DNA from: Lysinibacillus fusiformis
GTDB lineage: Bacteria > Bacillota > Bacilli > Bacillales_A > Planococcaceae
Direction of reading: 5' to 3'
NCBI RefSeq assembly: GCF_002845985.1
Contig: NZ_PDFK01000007.1
Location: 62,001 to 126,000 of the forward strand
DNA length: 64,000 bases
This document shows, one piece after another, positions 8,295 to 18,437 of this stretch. The notes under the pieces were generated by a model that saw nothing but the letters and a program-made list of their open reading frames with translations, searched no databases and was not told the origin of the DNA. Numbering within the stretch: the stretch's first letter is position 1; the number at the start of each line of letters is the position of its first letter. The translations under genes and the position numbers were made by a program.

Positions 8295-9443
8295 ATGTCA
8301 GTCATTAATTTATTAAAAGAAGAAATACAAGCAAAATGGAATTTTGAAACACCCATGAAAATTCAAGATGAAATGATACCAGCTATGCTTGAAGGCAAAG
8401 ATATTGTAGCGGAATCGCCAACAGGATCAGGTAAAACATTAGCGTATGTTTTACCATTATTGAATAAAGTGAATGGGGCAAAAAAGCAAACACAAGGACT
8501 GATTGTAGCTCCTTCACAAGAGCTTGCGATGCAGATTGTAGAAGTTATCCGTGAATGGACGGCAGGCACAGATATTACAGTTCAACAACTGATTGGTGGT
8601 GCCAATTCTGCTCGTCAAATTGAAAAGCTAAAGAAAAAACCAACGATTGTCGTTGGCACACCTGGTCGTTTAAATGAATTAGCACGGGCAGGGAAATTAA
8701 AACTAAAAGAAATTGAAACGGTTATTTTAGATGAGTGCGATCAATTACTGAGTCGTGAATACCGTGTTGTCGTCAAATCCTTTATCGAAGGCTCGGCTTT
8801 TGGCCGACAAGTCGTTGTTGTTTCGGCTACGATAACGGAGGAAATTGAATTAGTAGCAAGTCGTATGATGTTTGAACCTTTACGTTTTAAAATTAAACCT
8901 GAGGATATGTTAAAGGTCGGTAAAGTAGTACATTCGTTTGTGAAAGTAGAAGAACGTGATAAAACAGATTTCCTACGTCGACTCTCACATACAGAAGGCT
9001 TAAGAGCACTAGCTTTTGTCAATAATATCGATCAATTATTAATGAAGGAAACAAAACTGCAGTACCGCTCAGCACCAATTGTCACTCTTCATTCCGACAT
9101 GAAAAAAGAAGAACGAAAAAAAGCGTTAGATGCATTCCGTAAAGGAGATGCCCGTATTTTAATTGCCACAGATATTGCGGCTCGTGGTTTAGATATTGCT
9201 GGTTTAACACATGTTATTCATGTTGATGTACCACGAACAATTGAGCAGTATTTACATCGTTCAGGTCGTACAGGTCGTGCGGGCGCAGATGGTGAAGTAT
9301 TAACGTTATTATCGTATCATGATGAAAAAACGTATAAAAAGTGGACAAGGGAAGTACCAGGCAAGCCTGTGCAAAAAATATGGCATGATGGCAAGCTGAT
9401 GGAAGGTAATTCTAAAACAATTGGACAAAAGCGAGGGAATTAA
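8295..9443 (+). CDS. DEAD-box RNA helicase, YfmL-like
   Basis: 382 residues with ATG 8295 placed after GAAGGTGGG; an upstream GTG at 8283 is inside the binding site. The helicase motifs appear in order: SPTGSGKT (motif I), PSQELA (Ia), GTPGR (Ib), DECD (motif II, Cys in place of Ala), VSAT (III), ARGLDIA (V) and HRSGRTGRAG (VI). The length and the very short C-terminal tail match B. subtilis YfmL, a small DEAD-box protein linked to 50S ribosome assembly and cold growth, and not the longer CshA, CshB or DbpA types. The M29 aminopeptidase start follows one base after the stop, so the two form an operon. Confidence 0.85.
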   Translation: MSVINLLKEEIQAKWNFETPMKIQDEMIPAMLEGKDIVAESPTGSGKTLAYVLPLLNKVNGAKKQTQGLIVAPSQELAMQIVEVIREWTAGTDITVQQLIGGANSARQIEKLKKKPTIVVGTPGRLNELARAGKLKLKEIETVILDECDQLLSREYRVVVKSFIEGSAFGRQVVVVSATITEEIELVASRMMFEPLRFKIKPEDMLKVGKVVHSFVKVEERDKTDFLRRLSHTEGLRALAFVNNIDQLLMKETKLQYRSAPIVTLHSDMKKEERKKALDAFRKGDARILIATDIAARGLDIAGLTHVIHVDVPRTIEQYLHRSGRTGRAGADGEVLTLLSYHDEKTYKKWTREVPGKPVQKIWHDGKLMEGNSKTIGQKRGN

Positions 9444-9444
9444 T

Positions 9445-10674
9445 ATGACGTTTGAAGAAAAATTACAGGCATATGCAGAGCTTGCGGTAAAAGTGGGTGT
9501 CAACATCCAACCAGGTCAGTACCTATTAGTCAATACATCGGTAGATGCTTTGGATTTTGTTCGTTTAGTTGTTAAAGAGGCTTATAAGGCTGGCGCAGGA
9601 CGTGTACATGTGAATTTTTCAGATGACGAAATGGATCGTGCCTATTTTGAACATGCTTCTGACGAGGAGTTTAGTCGCTTCCCTGAATGGGTCGTAAAAA
9701 TGCGTGATGAGCTTATTGAACGTAAAGGGGCTCTATTATGGATTGATGCAGCAGATCCTGATAATTTGACAGGCATTCCGGCAGACAGATTAGCAACCCA
9801 CCAAAAAGTATCTGGTGCAGCATTGAAAAATTATCGTAATGCCGTCATGAAGGATTTAATTGCTTGGTCCATTGTTGCGGTCCCTTCACCTAAATGGGCA
9901 GCAAAGGTATTCCCCCATTTAACAGAAGAGCAGCAAGTACCTGCCTTATGGGAGGCAATCTTTAAAACAGTGCATATTGGGGAAGGCAATGCAGTGGACA
10001 ATTGGCGTCAGCATATAGCCAATTTAGAATCGCGTGCACAGCTTCTAAATAATAAAAAGTATGCAAAGCTTCACTATACAGCACCGGGTACAGATTTAAC
10101 AATTGCTTTAGCACCACAACATAAATGGGTTACGGGTGGCAGTAAAACGCCAGAGGATAATGTCTTTGTTGCCAATATGCCAACTGAAGAAGTGTATACT
10201 CTTCCAATGAAGCAAGGTGTAAACGGTTATGTCAGTAATTCAAAGCCATTAGTTTATCAAGGCAATATGATTGATGGCTTTAAATTAACATTTGAAGAGG
10301 GCAAAATTATTAAGGCAGAGGCTGAAGTTGGTCATGATTTATTACAAGAACTAATTCAAGTGGATGAAGGCTCAAGCTATTTAGGTGAAGTAGCACTTGT
10401 CCCTCACGAATCACCTATTTCAGCGTCAGAGATTTTATATTTCAATACATTATTCGATGAAAATGCTTCAAACCATTTAGCTATTGGTGAAGCATATCCG
10501 ACTTGCTTAGAAGGTGGTAGAGACTTAGAAAATGGTCAGCTTGAAGCATTAGGAGCTAATATTTCTGTGACACACGAAGATTTTATGATTGGCAGCGGAG
10601 AAATGGACATTGATGGTATTTTACCAGATGGTACGGTAGAGCCTATTTTCCGTAAGGGTAGCTGGGCTTTTTAA
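9445..10674 (+). CDS. ampS: M29-family aminopeptidase (AmpS type)
   Basis: 410 residues; ATG 9445 follows GCGAGGG at seven bases and begins one base after the helicase stop. M29 enzymes are cytosolic two-metal exo-aminopeptidases. The conserved C-terminal metal-site segments are present: MPTEEVYT, YLGEVALVPHESPIS, LFDENASNHLAIG and THEDFMIGS. The protein is clearly paralogous to the one encoded at 21970-23211; long stretches such as KYAKLHYTAPGTDLTI and its counterpart align without gaps. Its likely job is peptide turnover. Confidence 0.9.
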   Translation: MTFEEKLQAYAELAVKVGVNIQPGQYLLVNTSVDALDFVRLVVKEAYKAGAGRVHVNFSDDEMDRAYFEHASDEEFSRFPEWVVKMRDELIERKGALLWIDAADPDNLTGIPADRLATHQKVSGAALKNYRNAVMKDLIAWSIVAVPSPKWAAKVFPHLTEEQQVPALWEAIFKTVHIGEGNAVDNWRQHIANLESRAQLLNNKKYAKLHYTAPGTDLTIALAPQHKWVTGGSKTPEDNVFVANMPTEEVYTLPMKQGVNGYVSNSKPLVYQGNMIDGFKLTFEEGKIIKAEAEVGHDLLQELIQVDEGSSYLGEVALVPHESPISASEILYFNTLFDENASNHLAIGEAYPTCLEGGRDLENGQLEALGANISVTHEDFMIGSGEMDIDGILPDGTVEPIFRKGSWAF

Positions 10675-10705
10675 TCTTTAGTCAAAAAGAAAAGGAGGAG
10701 AGCAG

Positions 10706-11608
10706 ATGAGACGATTATGGAGCTTAATCGGTGTGACGATATTATCCATGACATATTGGACTTCATCTGCTTTTGCTCAAACGGAAAGCTACGTGGCGAT
10801 TGGAGATTCATTAGCTGCAGGTCAAACACCTTATCAAGAAATTGATGTAGGGTATAGTGATTTAATTGCCATGAAATTAAGTTCGATTGGACAATTATCG
10901 TTTTATACAAAAGAGCTCGCTTTTCCAGGCTTTACAACAGCGAATGTGTTAGACCGAATTCAATCGGAGGAAGCGCAACATTTATTAGCAAACGCCACAC
11001 TGATTACGGTGTCAGCAGGTGCCAATGATTTATTGCGTCTTGTTCAGGTGAACCCAAGTGCTGGAACTTTAGCTTTTTCACAGTTGCAGACAGATTACGC
11101 TTTAAACTTGGCGAGAAAAAATATGACAACGATTTTAGATGAGTTAGTAGAACGTGCACCAAAAGCAAAGGTATATGTCATGGGCTATTATTTTGCCTAT
11201 CCAACTGTCCATCCGTCGCAAAAAGAAGGAACCAATGCACAGCTAGTTAAATTAAATGCGATTTTACAGCAACAGGCAGAGCATGCAGGAGCAGTTTATG
11301 TAGATGTCTATGATGCCTTTGGATTGAATGGAACAAGCTATTTACCAAATAGTGCTGACGTCCACCCGAATGCTGAAGGCTATCGTCAAATGGCTAACTC
11401 ATTTTTACAGGCTTATAGTGGTAGTGATGCTTTACAGATTTCTTCATCAGAATTACCTAAGGCAAATCCTTTGTCATTTGAGGAAATTGTCAAGCAACAA
11501 TCATCAGCGAAGCCCCGGAAAGAGAAAGTGACACAACAACAGCCTGCTCGTGTTGCTTACGTTATTCAGGGATTCCCAGGTTATCAAGCTTTTATCAAAA
11601 ACATCTAA
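10706..11608 (+). CDS. Secreted SGNH/GDSL esterase-lipase
   Basis: 300 residues beginning with a signal peptide (RR start, hydrophobic core, likely cleavage after SAFA, ~residue 24). SGNH blocks: AIGDSLAAG (nucleophile Ser), VSAGANDLL (block III Asn) and DVHPNAEGY (catalytic Asp and His). AAGGAGGAG precedes the ATG. The C-terminal ~60 residues are polar and lysine-rich with no recognised fold, and end in a hydrophobic stretch (VAYVIQGFPGYQAF). Family members hydrolyse lipid, acetyl or acyl esters outside the cell; the substrate is unknown. The gene follows the aminopeptidase by 31 bp. Confidence 0.85.
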   Translation: MRRLWSLIGVTILSMTYWTSSAFAQTESYVAIGDSLAAGQTPYQEIDVGYSDLIAMKLSSIGQLSFYTKELAFPGFTTANVLDRIQSEEAQHLLANATLITVSAGANDLLRLVQVNPSAGTLAFSQLQTDYALNLARKNMTTILDELVERAPKAKVYVMGYYFAYPTVHPSQKEGTNAQLVKLNAILQQQAEHAGAVYVDVYDAFGLNGTSYLPNSADVHPNAEGYRQMANSFLQAYSGSDALQISSSELPKANPLSFEEIVKQQSSAKPRKEKVTQQQPARVAYVIQGFPGYQAFIKNI

Positions 11609-11624
11609 ATAATCGTTAGCAAAG

Positions 11625-11652
11625 GCATCTTACCCAATAAGATGCTTTTTTT
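11625..11652 (+). terminator. Rho-independent terminator
   Basis: Stem GCATCTTA/TAAGATGC with a five-base loop and seven T, after the esterase gene. Confidence 0.85.
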
Positions 11653-11750
11653 CTATGAAAGCCAATATTGGATAGAACTACTAAACTGCTAGAGAGCACT
11701 AGAGAGGCAATAGTCATGCTAAAATAGAAAGAAGACTAGGAGGTACAACA

Positions 11751-12908
11751 ATGAAAATATTTCATACAGCAGATTGGCACTTAGGAAAACTTGTTCAAGG
11801 TGTCTATATGACAGAAGATCAACAGTATATTCTCGAACAATTTATACAAGCGATAGATGAGGAAAAACCAGATGTAATTGTCATAGCAGGTGATCTATAT
11901 GACCGTTCGATGCCTCCTATAGAGGCAGTCAATTTACTAAATGATGTAGTAGCAAAAATTGTATTAGAGAAGAAGATTCCTGTTTTAGCGGTGGCGGGAA
12001 ATCATGATAGTGCAGGTCGACTGAATTTCGGTAGTCGTTTAATGAGTGATAGCGGTTTATATATCAAGGGTCAATTTACAAAAAATCATGCACCTATTGT
12101 TTTGAATGATGAGCATGGCGAAGTGCATTTCCATCTTGTACCGTATGCAGAGCCGGCTTCTATTCGCAGCATCTTTGAAGAAGAGGCAATCCGCTCTCAT
12201 CAAGATGCCATGCAAAAAATAATTGAGTATATCACGCCAGACATGGATTCAAGCAAACGTCATGTTTTTGTTGGACATGCTTTTGTAACGAAGTATGGTG
12301 AGGAAGAAGCGAATACAAGTGATTCAGAGCGACCGCTTTCCATAGGAGGCTCAGATTGTGTGAGTGCAGCTTTATTTAAACCCTTTCATTATACAGCACT
12401 TGGGCATCTACATAAGGCACATTTTGTCTTAAATGAAACCATTCGCTATGCAGGCTCTCCATTAAAATATTCGTTATCTGAGCATTTACATGAAAAAGGC
12501 TTTTTAATCATTGATTTAGATGAGCATGGTAATAGCACAGTAACTAAAAGAAAGCTTGTGCCAAGAAGAGATTTACGAGTAGTAGAAGGTCAATTAGAGG
12601 ATTTATTAAAGCTCACACCAAGTGATGATTATGTATTTGTCAGATTGACGGATACAACTTCGGTGTCTTCGCCGATGGAACGCATTCGCAGTGTGTTTCC
12701 GCACGCTATGCATGTGGAACGTAAGGTATTACGACAAGAGGTGTCGCGTGAGCTACAAGTTGTAGAAACGGAAAAACTAGAGGATATTGATTTATTCCGT
12801 TCTTTCTTTACCGATATTATCGGTATTCAGCCAGATGAAGATACGGAACGCCTTTTCACAGAGATGTTACAGGAATTATTAGATGAGGAGCGAGAGACAG
12901 TAAAATGA
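11751..12908 (+). CDS. sbcD: Nuclease SbcCD subunit D
   Basis: 385 residues of the Mre11/SbcD family; strong AGGAGGT site. Phosphoesterase motifs: HTADWHLGK (residues ~5-13), IAGDLYDRS, VAGNHDS, GHAFVTKYG and LGHLHKAH. With SbcC it forms the ATP-dependent SbcCD complex that opens hairpins and trims protein-blocked DNA ends. Its stop overlaps the sbcC start by four bases (ATGA), so the subunits are made in step. Confidence 0.95.
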   Translation: MKIFHTADWHLGKLVQGVYMTEDQQYILEQFIQAIDEEKPDVIVIAGDLYDRSMPPIEAVNLLNDVVAKIVLEKKIPVLAVAGNHDSAGRLNFGSRLMSDSGLYIKGQFTKNHAPIVLNDEHGEVHFHLVPYAEPASIRSIFEEEAIRSHQDAMQKIIEYITPDMDSSKRHVFVGHAFVTKYGEEEANTSDSERPLSIGGSDCVSAALFKPFHYTALGHLHKAHFVLNETIRYAGSPLKYSLSEHLHEKGFLIIDLDEHGNSTVTKRKLVPRRDLRVVEGQLEDLLKLTPSDDYVFVRLTDTTSVSSPMERIRSVFPHAMHVERKVLRQEVSRELQVVETEKLEDIDLFRSFFTDIIGIQPDEDTERLFTEMLQELLDEERETVK

Positions 12909-15900
12909 AGCCATTAAAGTTAACGATTACTGCATTTGGTCCCTATAAAGACACTGAAGTAATTGATTTTCAAGAACTAGGGGAACATCGATTGTTTGCT
13001 ATTTCTGGTAAAACCGGTGCTGGAAAAACAACCATTTTTGATGCCATTTGTTATGCCCTTTACGGATCAGGCAGTGGTGAGGATCGTCAGGATACGGCTT
13101 TACTGCGAAGTGGCTTTGCTCATGATGATATTTATACAGCTGTAGAGCTCATGTTTGAAATGCATGGAAGGGTCTATCAAATAATACGACAGCCCGGTCA
13201 TATTAAAGAAAAAAATAAAACGATTACTGGGAAGAAAATAGAGTTAGCTGAAGTAAAAGAGGGAAAGCTTGATTATAGCATTGTAGAGAAGCAGCAAACG
13301 CTTGAAGTCGATAAAAAATTGCAGGAAATAATAGGTCTCACAAAAGATCAATTTAGCCAAATTGTGATGCTACCTCAAGGTGAATTTCGCAAGCTATTAA
13401 CCTCAGATTCTACAAACAAAGAAGTTATTTTGCGGAAAATCTTTAAAACAGACCGCTTTGGTGTCATGACGAAAAAGCTTGATGCTAAACGAAAAGAGGC
13501 AGAGAGTGATCTACAACGTGCCAAACAATTAAAAGAACATTTACTTGGTCAAATTGACGGTGTCTTACCACAACGTTCATCAGCGTTATTCACATTAATT
13601 GCTGACAAAACGGAAAATTTACATCAACTAAAGCAGGCACTTGATGAGGAGATTATTTACTATACAAAATGTATTGAGGATGAACAGCTACAATATGAAG
13701 AAGCTTATAGCCTTCATCAAAAAGAACAAGAATATTATCGATTAGCTAAAACACTGAATGAGCAATTTGATGAGCAAGCGAATCGACAGCAGCGACTACA
13801 AATGCTGTTACAAGAGCAAGACGTATACAGAGCGAAGGAGCAGGAGATTGTTTTAGCAGAACAAGCAGAGCGACTTATGCTACTTGAACAACAATGCATT
13901 GATTTACGTGCTGAACTTAATGTAAAGGAACAAGCTTTTCAGCAAGCACAAGTTAAGCATCAGCAAACAGAAGAGCAACTGCAGCGAGCCCAAGAAAAAT
14001 ATAGGGTAGAAGAGGCGAAAGAGCCTGAGCGTCAACAAATTTTGCAGCAGGAATTGCAATTATTAGCGTCATTACCTAAATTCGAGGCCTATGAAAACAA
14101 CGTGCAGCAGCTGCAAATAGCTGAGCAATATGTTGAAACAGCAAAAATGGCGGTGGCTGATAACCTGACGTTATTGGAAAAAGAACAAGAGCAATTGCAG
14201 CAATTTTCTCAAACGATGGAAGGCTATGAAAAACAGGTTGAGCCATATGAAAGCTACTTAGAACAGTTACCGAAACTACGCGAACAGGTAGCTTTAGTCA
14301 AACAAGCTGAGAAATATAAAAGTGCCGTAGAGTTAGCACAGCAGGACGTAGCTTCCTCAGACATTCACTATCAAGAAAGTAAAAAGGCCCTTCTATTATT
14401 GCAGCAACGGTGGCTGACAAGTCAGGCTAGTATTTTAGCGGAACAGCTAAAGGAAGGGGAGCCCTGCCCTGTTTGTGGCAGTATGACTCACGAGAAAACA
14501 CATAAAGAGCAACTGGAAGTTATTGAACTTGCTCAAGTGGAAACGTTAAGAGTGAAGGCTTCTTCAGACGAGCGTATGTATCTAGAGAAGGCAGCACTTT
14601 TGTCATCTACGCAACAGCTTCTTCAAGATACATATCAGCAGCTAGAAGCACAGCATATTAAACAAGAAGACCAAGCACAGCTCATCGCTACTTTACACAA
14701 GACGGAGCAAGAGATTGCGAGCTTAAAAGTTGTCCATCATCAACTAGCAGATATGCGATTAAAGCTAAAGCATCAACGTGATAGAATAGAGCAGCTTAGA
14801 AATAAACAGATGGAATTAGAGCAATATTTAGCTGAGCACATGAAAGAATGGACAAGATTACAAGCGGTTGTAGAAGAACAGCTCAAGCAGATGCCAGCCA
14901 ATTTACCAACATTACAGCAATTAAAGCAACAACTTACGGATGTTAGTAAACAGAAAATGGATTTGCAAAAAACATGGCAAGAGAGTCAAGAAAATTTGCA
15001 TGTCGTAAAAGAAGCGACAAGTAATGCAAAACTAACTGTAGAAATCGCCAAACAATCTTTTGAGGAATTACAGCTCAAAATGAATGAAAAGCGGCAGCAA
15101 TTTTCAGCAAGCATGCAGGAAATCGGCTTTGACAGCTATGAGGAATACGCAGCTGCCAAACGGAGTGCGAGCCAATTGGAGGCGCTTCGCAAAGTATGCA
15201 GTGACTATGCTTTACAGGTACATACCCTGAAAATCCAAATAACTGAAGGGGCTATGTATCTTCAAGGGAAAGAGAAGCAAGATTTAGTGATGATGGAAGC
15301 AAAAGTAGAACAACTTCGTACAGCGTATGAGGAAGCATTTAAACGTTTGCAACAGATGAATGGTTTTGCACAAGCATGCCAGGGCTTTATAAAAAAAGTG
15401 GAAGAAACAGCGAGAGAGCTTCAGTTACTTGAACAAGAAGCTGGTCGAGTAAAGGAACTCTATGGATTATTAAACGGACAAAATTCGAAAAAGCTGTCCT
15501 TTGAGCGATACATTCAAATTAATTACTTAGACCAAATTACCGATGCCGCTAATATTCGTCTTTATCACTTATCAAATGGTCAATTTGAGCTTAGACGTTC
15601 TGATAGACTAGAAAAGCATGCGAAGCAAAGTGGGCTTGGGCTTGATGTATATGATGCCTATACGGATCAATTACGTGATGTGAAAACATTATCCGGTGGC
15701 GAAAAATTTAATGCTTCCTTAAGTCTTGCTTTAGGAATGGCAGATGTCATTCAAAGCTTCCAAGGGAATATTCATATTGAAACCATGTTTATTGATGAGG
15801 GCTTTGGCTCGCTTGATGAGGAATCTTTGAATAAAGCAATTGATACATTAATTGCTTTACAGGATTCTGGTCGTATGATTGGCGTGATTTCTCATGTGCC

Positions 15901-15985
15901 TGAATTAAAATCGGCGATGCCAGCGGTCTTACATGTAGAAAAAACATTGAATGGACATAGTCAAACCCACTTTGAAGTGAAATAA
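12905..15985 (+). CDS. sbcC: Nuclease SbcCD subunit C (SMC-like ATPase)
   Basis: 1026 residues. Walker A SGKTGAGKTT lies at ~34-43. Long Gln/Glu-rich coiled coils flank the zinc-hook CPVC at ~521-524. Near the C-terminus are the ABC signature LSGGEKFNASLSLA (~927) and Walker B TMFIDEGFGSLD (~959). The head domains bind ATP and SbcD, while the hook joins two SbcC molecules or two DNA ends. Length and layout are usual for the family. It is translationally coupled to sbcD. Confidence 0.95.
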   Translation: MKPLKLTITAFGPYKDTEVIDFQELGEHRLFAISGKTGAGKTTIFDAICYALYGSGSGEDRQDTALLRSGFAHDDIYTAVELMFEMHGRVYQIIRQPGHIKEKNKTITGKKIELAEVKEGKLDYSIVEKQQTLEVDKKLQEIIGLTKDQFSQIVMLPQGEFRKLLTSDSTNKEVILRKIFKTDRFGVMTKKLDAKRKEAESDLQRAKQLKEHLLGQIDGVLPQRSSALFTLIADKTENLHQLKQALDEEIIYYTKCIEDEQLQYEEAYSLHQKEQEYYRLAKTLNEQFDEQANRQQRLQMLLQEQDVYRAKEQEIVLAEQAERLMLLEQQCIDLRAELNVKEQAFQQAQVKHQQTEEQLQRAQEKYRVEEAKEPERQQILQQELQLLASLPKFEAYENNVQQLQIAEQYVETAKMAVADNLTLLEKEQEQLQQFSQTMEGYEKQVEPYESYLEQLPKLREQVALVKQAEKYKSAVELAQQDVASSDIHYQESKKALLLLQQRWLTSQASILAEQLKEGEPCPVCGSMTHEKTHKEQLEVIELAQVETLRVKASSDERMYLEKAALLSSTQQLLQDTYQQLEAQHIKQEDQAQLIATLHKTEQEIASLKVVHHQLADMRLKLKHQRDRIEQLRNKQMELEQYLAEHMKEWTRLQAVVEEQLKQMPANLPTLQQLKQQLTDVSKQKMDLQKTWQESQENLHVVKEATSNAKLTVEIAKQSFEELQLKMNEKRQQFSASMQEIGFDSYEEYAAAKRSASQLEALRKVCSDYALQVHTLKIQITEGAMYLQGKEKQDLVMMEAKVEQLRTAYEEAFKRLQQMNGFAQACQGFIKKVEETARELQLLEQEAGRVKELYGLLNGQNSKKLSFERYIQINYLDQITDAANIRLYHLSNGQFELRRSDRLEKHAKQSGLGLDVYDAYTDQLRDVKTLSGGEKFNASLSLALGMADVIQSFQGNIHIETMFIDEGFGSLDEESLNKAIDTLIALQDSGRMIGVISHVPELKSAMPAVLHVEKTLNGHSQTHFEVK

Positions 15986-15990
15986 ATAAA

Positions 15991-16036
15991 AGGCGTATTT
16001 CCAAAACAAGGGAATACGCCTGCTGTTTATTTTTTT
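15991..16036. terminator. Bidirectional terminator
   Basis: Stem AGGCGTATT...AATACGCC behind sbcC. Its right flank overlaps the stop codon of the small minus-strand gene that converges on it, so it can also end that transcript. Confidence 0.7.
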
Positions 16037-16149
16037 CGAGGGGTGGCTGTAGGTGTTGTCCCTTTTTTTGCAGCCATTACTTTTTTCACGATAGGAATAA
16101 CAATAGGTGCTAATTTTACGGCGGTTTTCACAACATTTGATACTTTCAT
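16027..16149 (-). CDS. Small cationic protein, 40 aa
   Basis: A 41-codon frame with ATG at 16147-16149 is preceded on the minus strand by AAGGAG at ten bases. The product begins MKVSNVVKTAVKLAPIVIP, continues through KKVMAAKKG and ends in TPTATPRKK. It has about ten Lys/Arg, no acidic residue and a short amphipathic or hydrophobic middle. I do not recognise a family. It lies downstream of the DUF4870-like gene on the same strand and ends at the shared terminator, so the two may be one transcript. It could be a small DNA-, RNA- or membrane-associated peptide; translation is inferred from the binding site. Confidence 0.6.
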   Translation of the reverse strand: MKVSNVVKTAVKLAPIVIPIVKKVMAAKKGTTPTATPRKK

Positions 16150-16204
16150 TCAAAAACAGCTCCTTTTACAATTACTACTACCTGTTTCGCTTAAAAATGA
16201 AACA

Positions 16205-16528
16205 TTAACGAATAACACGAACAGCTTGAATAATATTCCATATTACAATTCCTAGTGAGACGATGGCATAAATGGCAAACGAAACGAACCAAATAATCAA
16301 CATCGTATTATTGCCTGACGTTGGATCCAAATTAAATGTAGAAAAAACAAAGACAATAAAGAACAGAATGCCGAAAACAAAAGGAATTAAATGAGAGATA
16401 AGTGCACGAATTGAATGTCTTTTTACGTCACTATCTTTCGTAATAATGTACACAATTAATGGGACGATAAAAGGGGCGAAGAAAATACTTAAATAACTAA
16501 AGGCAGATAAAATTTTTTGGTTCTCCAT
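16205..16528 (-). CDS. DUF4870-like small membrane protein
   Basis: 107 residues; ATG 16528 follows AAAGGAGGT on the minus strand. It has about three to four hydrophobic segments. The start MENQKILSAFSYLSIFFAPFI and the following KDSDVKRHSIRALISHLIP match the DUF4870 pattern (a first membrane hairpin, then a cytosolic loop with a conserved His). The function of the family is unknown. The 40-aa cationic gene follows 55 bp downstream on the same strand. Confidence 0.75.
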   Translation of the reverse strand: MENQKILSAFSYLSIFFAPFIVPLIVYIITKDSDVKRHSIRALISHLIPFVFGILFFIVFVFSTFNLDPTSGNNTMLIIWFVSFAIYAIVSLGIVIWNIIQAVRVIR

Positions 16529-16660
16529 AGTTGTACCTCCTTTTTTAATATTTACGCATGAAAAACAGCAAAGTTTCAAAAAAATAATATATGGAAGAGG
16601 TTGTAATCCTTCTATCCTTTGCGTACAATGAGAATGTTCAAATAAATTCAGATGTAACGA

Positions 16661-16802
16661 CCACAAGGGGAGCTGATGATGTCAGCTGAGACTGGGCACG
16701 TAATGCCTTGACTCTTTGAACCTGTAAGTTAACGCTTGCGTAGGGATGTGGATAGAAACCGACACTAGTACGATGTGAGGCTCTGTCCTGGCATCGTTTT
16801 TT
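16661..16802 (+). ncRNA. TPP riboswitch (THI element) with downstream terminator
   Basis: The aptamer spans 16661-16751, closed by CCAC/GTGG. It carries the conserved pieces AGGGGAGC, GCTGAGAC, TTGAACCTG, then CTTGCGTAGGGATGTGG. An imperfect stem CGATG...CATCG followed by six T (16771-16802) forms the expression platform, so the switch probably acts by premature termination when thiamine pyrophosphate is bound. It controls thiT 98 bp downstream. Confidence 0.9.
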
Positions 16803-16899
16803 CATTCTTGAGGGAATAAAAAGGTGTCAGAAAGAGACATATCAGCGCATTTCTATTCCTGCTCTTGTATCCTACATCGGAACAAAGGAGAGAATATAT

Positions 16900-17460
16900 A
16901 TGGACAAAAAAAGACTATTAATGCTTGTGGAGATTGCGATATTTGCAGCAATCGCTCTTGTGCTTGATCAGGTTTCCTTTAAAGTATGGGCACAAGGTGG
17001 TTCTGTTAGTCTAGTCATGGTACCTATTATGTTAATAGCATTTCGCTGGGGCTTAGTAGCTGGGCTAACAACTGGATTACTCGTGGGTGTAATGCAAACC
17101 ATGTTTGGTGCTACGATTGTGCACTGGCTACAAGGATTCCTTGATTATGGTGTTGCTTTCACAGTTGTAGGATTAGCGGCGGTTGTGCGTGGACCCGTGT
17201 TGGCGGCTGCCAAAAATGCCAACAAAACAAAAATGGCACTTTACATTATATTAGGTACGGTGCTTGCGGGCTTCTTACGATATGCAGCCCACACGATGGC
17301 TGGCGCTGTATTTTTTGCAGAATATGCTGGCGATCAAAATGCATGGATCTATTCCATCATCTATAATGGTACATATATGCTACCAGCAACTATTTTAACG
17401 GCAATTGTAGGCGTTCTTTTATTCACAGCTGCTCCACAATTAATGCAAAGAAAAGCATAA
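16900..17460 (+). CDS. thiT: Thiamine ECF transporter S component
   Basis: 186 residues with about six membrane segments and the ThiT/YuaJ pattern (LVEIAIFAAIALVLD, SLVMVPIMLIAFRWG, GVMQTMFG, the WLQGFLDYG loop). It binds thiamine at high affinity and needs the shared EcfAA'T energising module, encoded elsewhere. AAAGGAGAG precedes the ATG. The TPP riboswitch upstream independently supports the substrate. Confidence 0.93.
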   Translation: MDKKRLLMLVEIAIFAAIALVLDQVSFKVWAQGGSVSLVMVPIMLIAFRWGLVAGLTTGLLVGVMQTMFGATIVHWLQGFLDYGVAFTVVGLAAVVRGPVLAAAKNANKTKMALYIILGTVLAGFLRYAAHTMAGAVFFAEYAGDQNAWIYSIIYNGTYMLPATILTAIVGVLLFTAAPQLMQRKA

Positions 17461-17465
17461 AACAT

Positions 17466-17494
17466 GCCCCTCACATTTGTGAAGGGGCTTTTTT
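17466..17494 (+). terminator. Rho-independent terminator
   Basis: Stem GCCCCTCAC/GTGAAGGGGC with a short loop and six T after thiT. Confidence 0.85.
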
Positions 17495-17603
17495 GTCGCA
17501 AATAACTCTTTGCGCACTTCGCAAAGTAAGGAAGCATACAATATTTAAAGCGTTTATCGTTATACGCATAACAAGTTATGTTATATTAAAGTATAGATAT
17601 TAG

Positions 17604-18377
<774 letters not shown>

Positions 18378-18392
18378 AATGCAATGAAATGA

Positions 18393-18437
18393 AAAATCCT
18401 GCTTACCAATTTATTTTTGGTAGGCAGGATTTTTTTT
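18393..18437. terminator. Bidirectional terminator
   Basis: Stem AATCCTGC(T)TACC with its complement, flanked by A and T runs, lies between mapB and the converging membrane-protein gene. Its right arm is part of the last codons of the minus-strand gene. Confidence 0.8.

Noticed and set aside
16043-16255. 70-codon plus-strand frame after sbcC
   Set aside because: It lies opposite the 40-aa basic gene, which has the better binding site, and has no site of its own.
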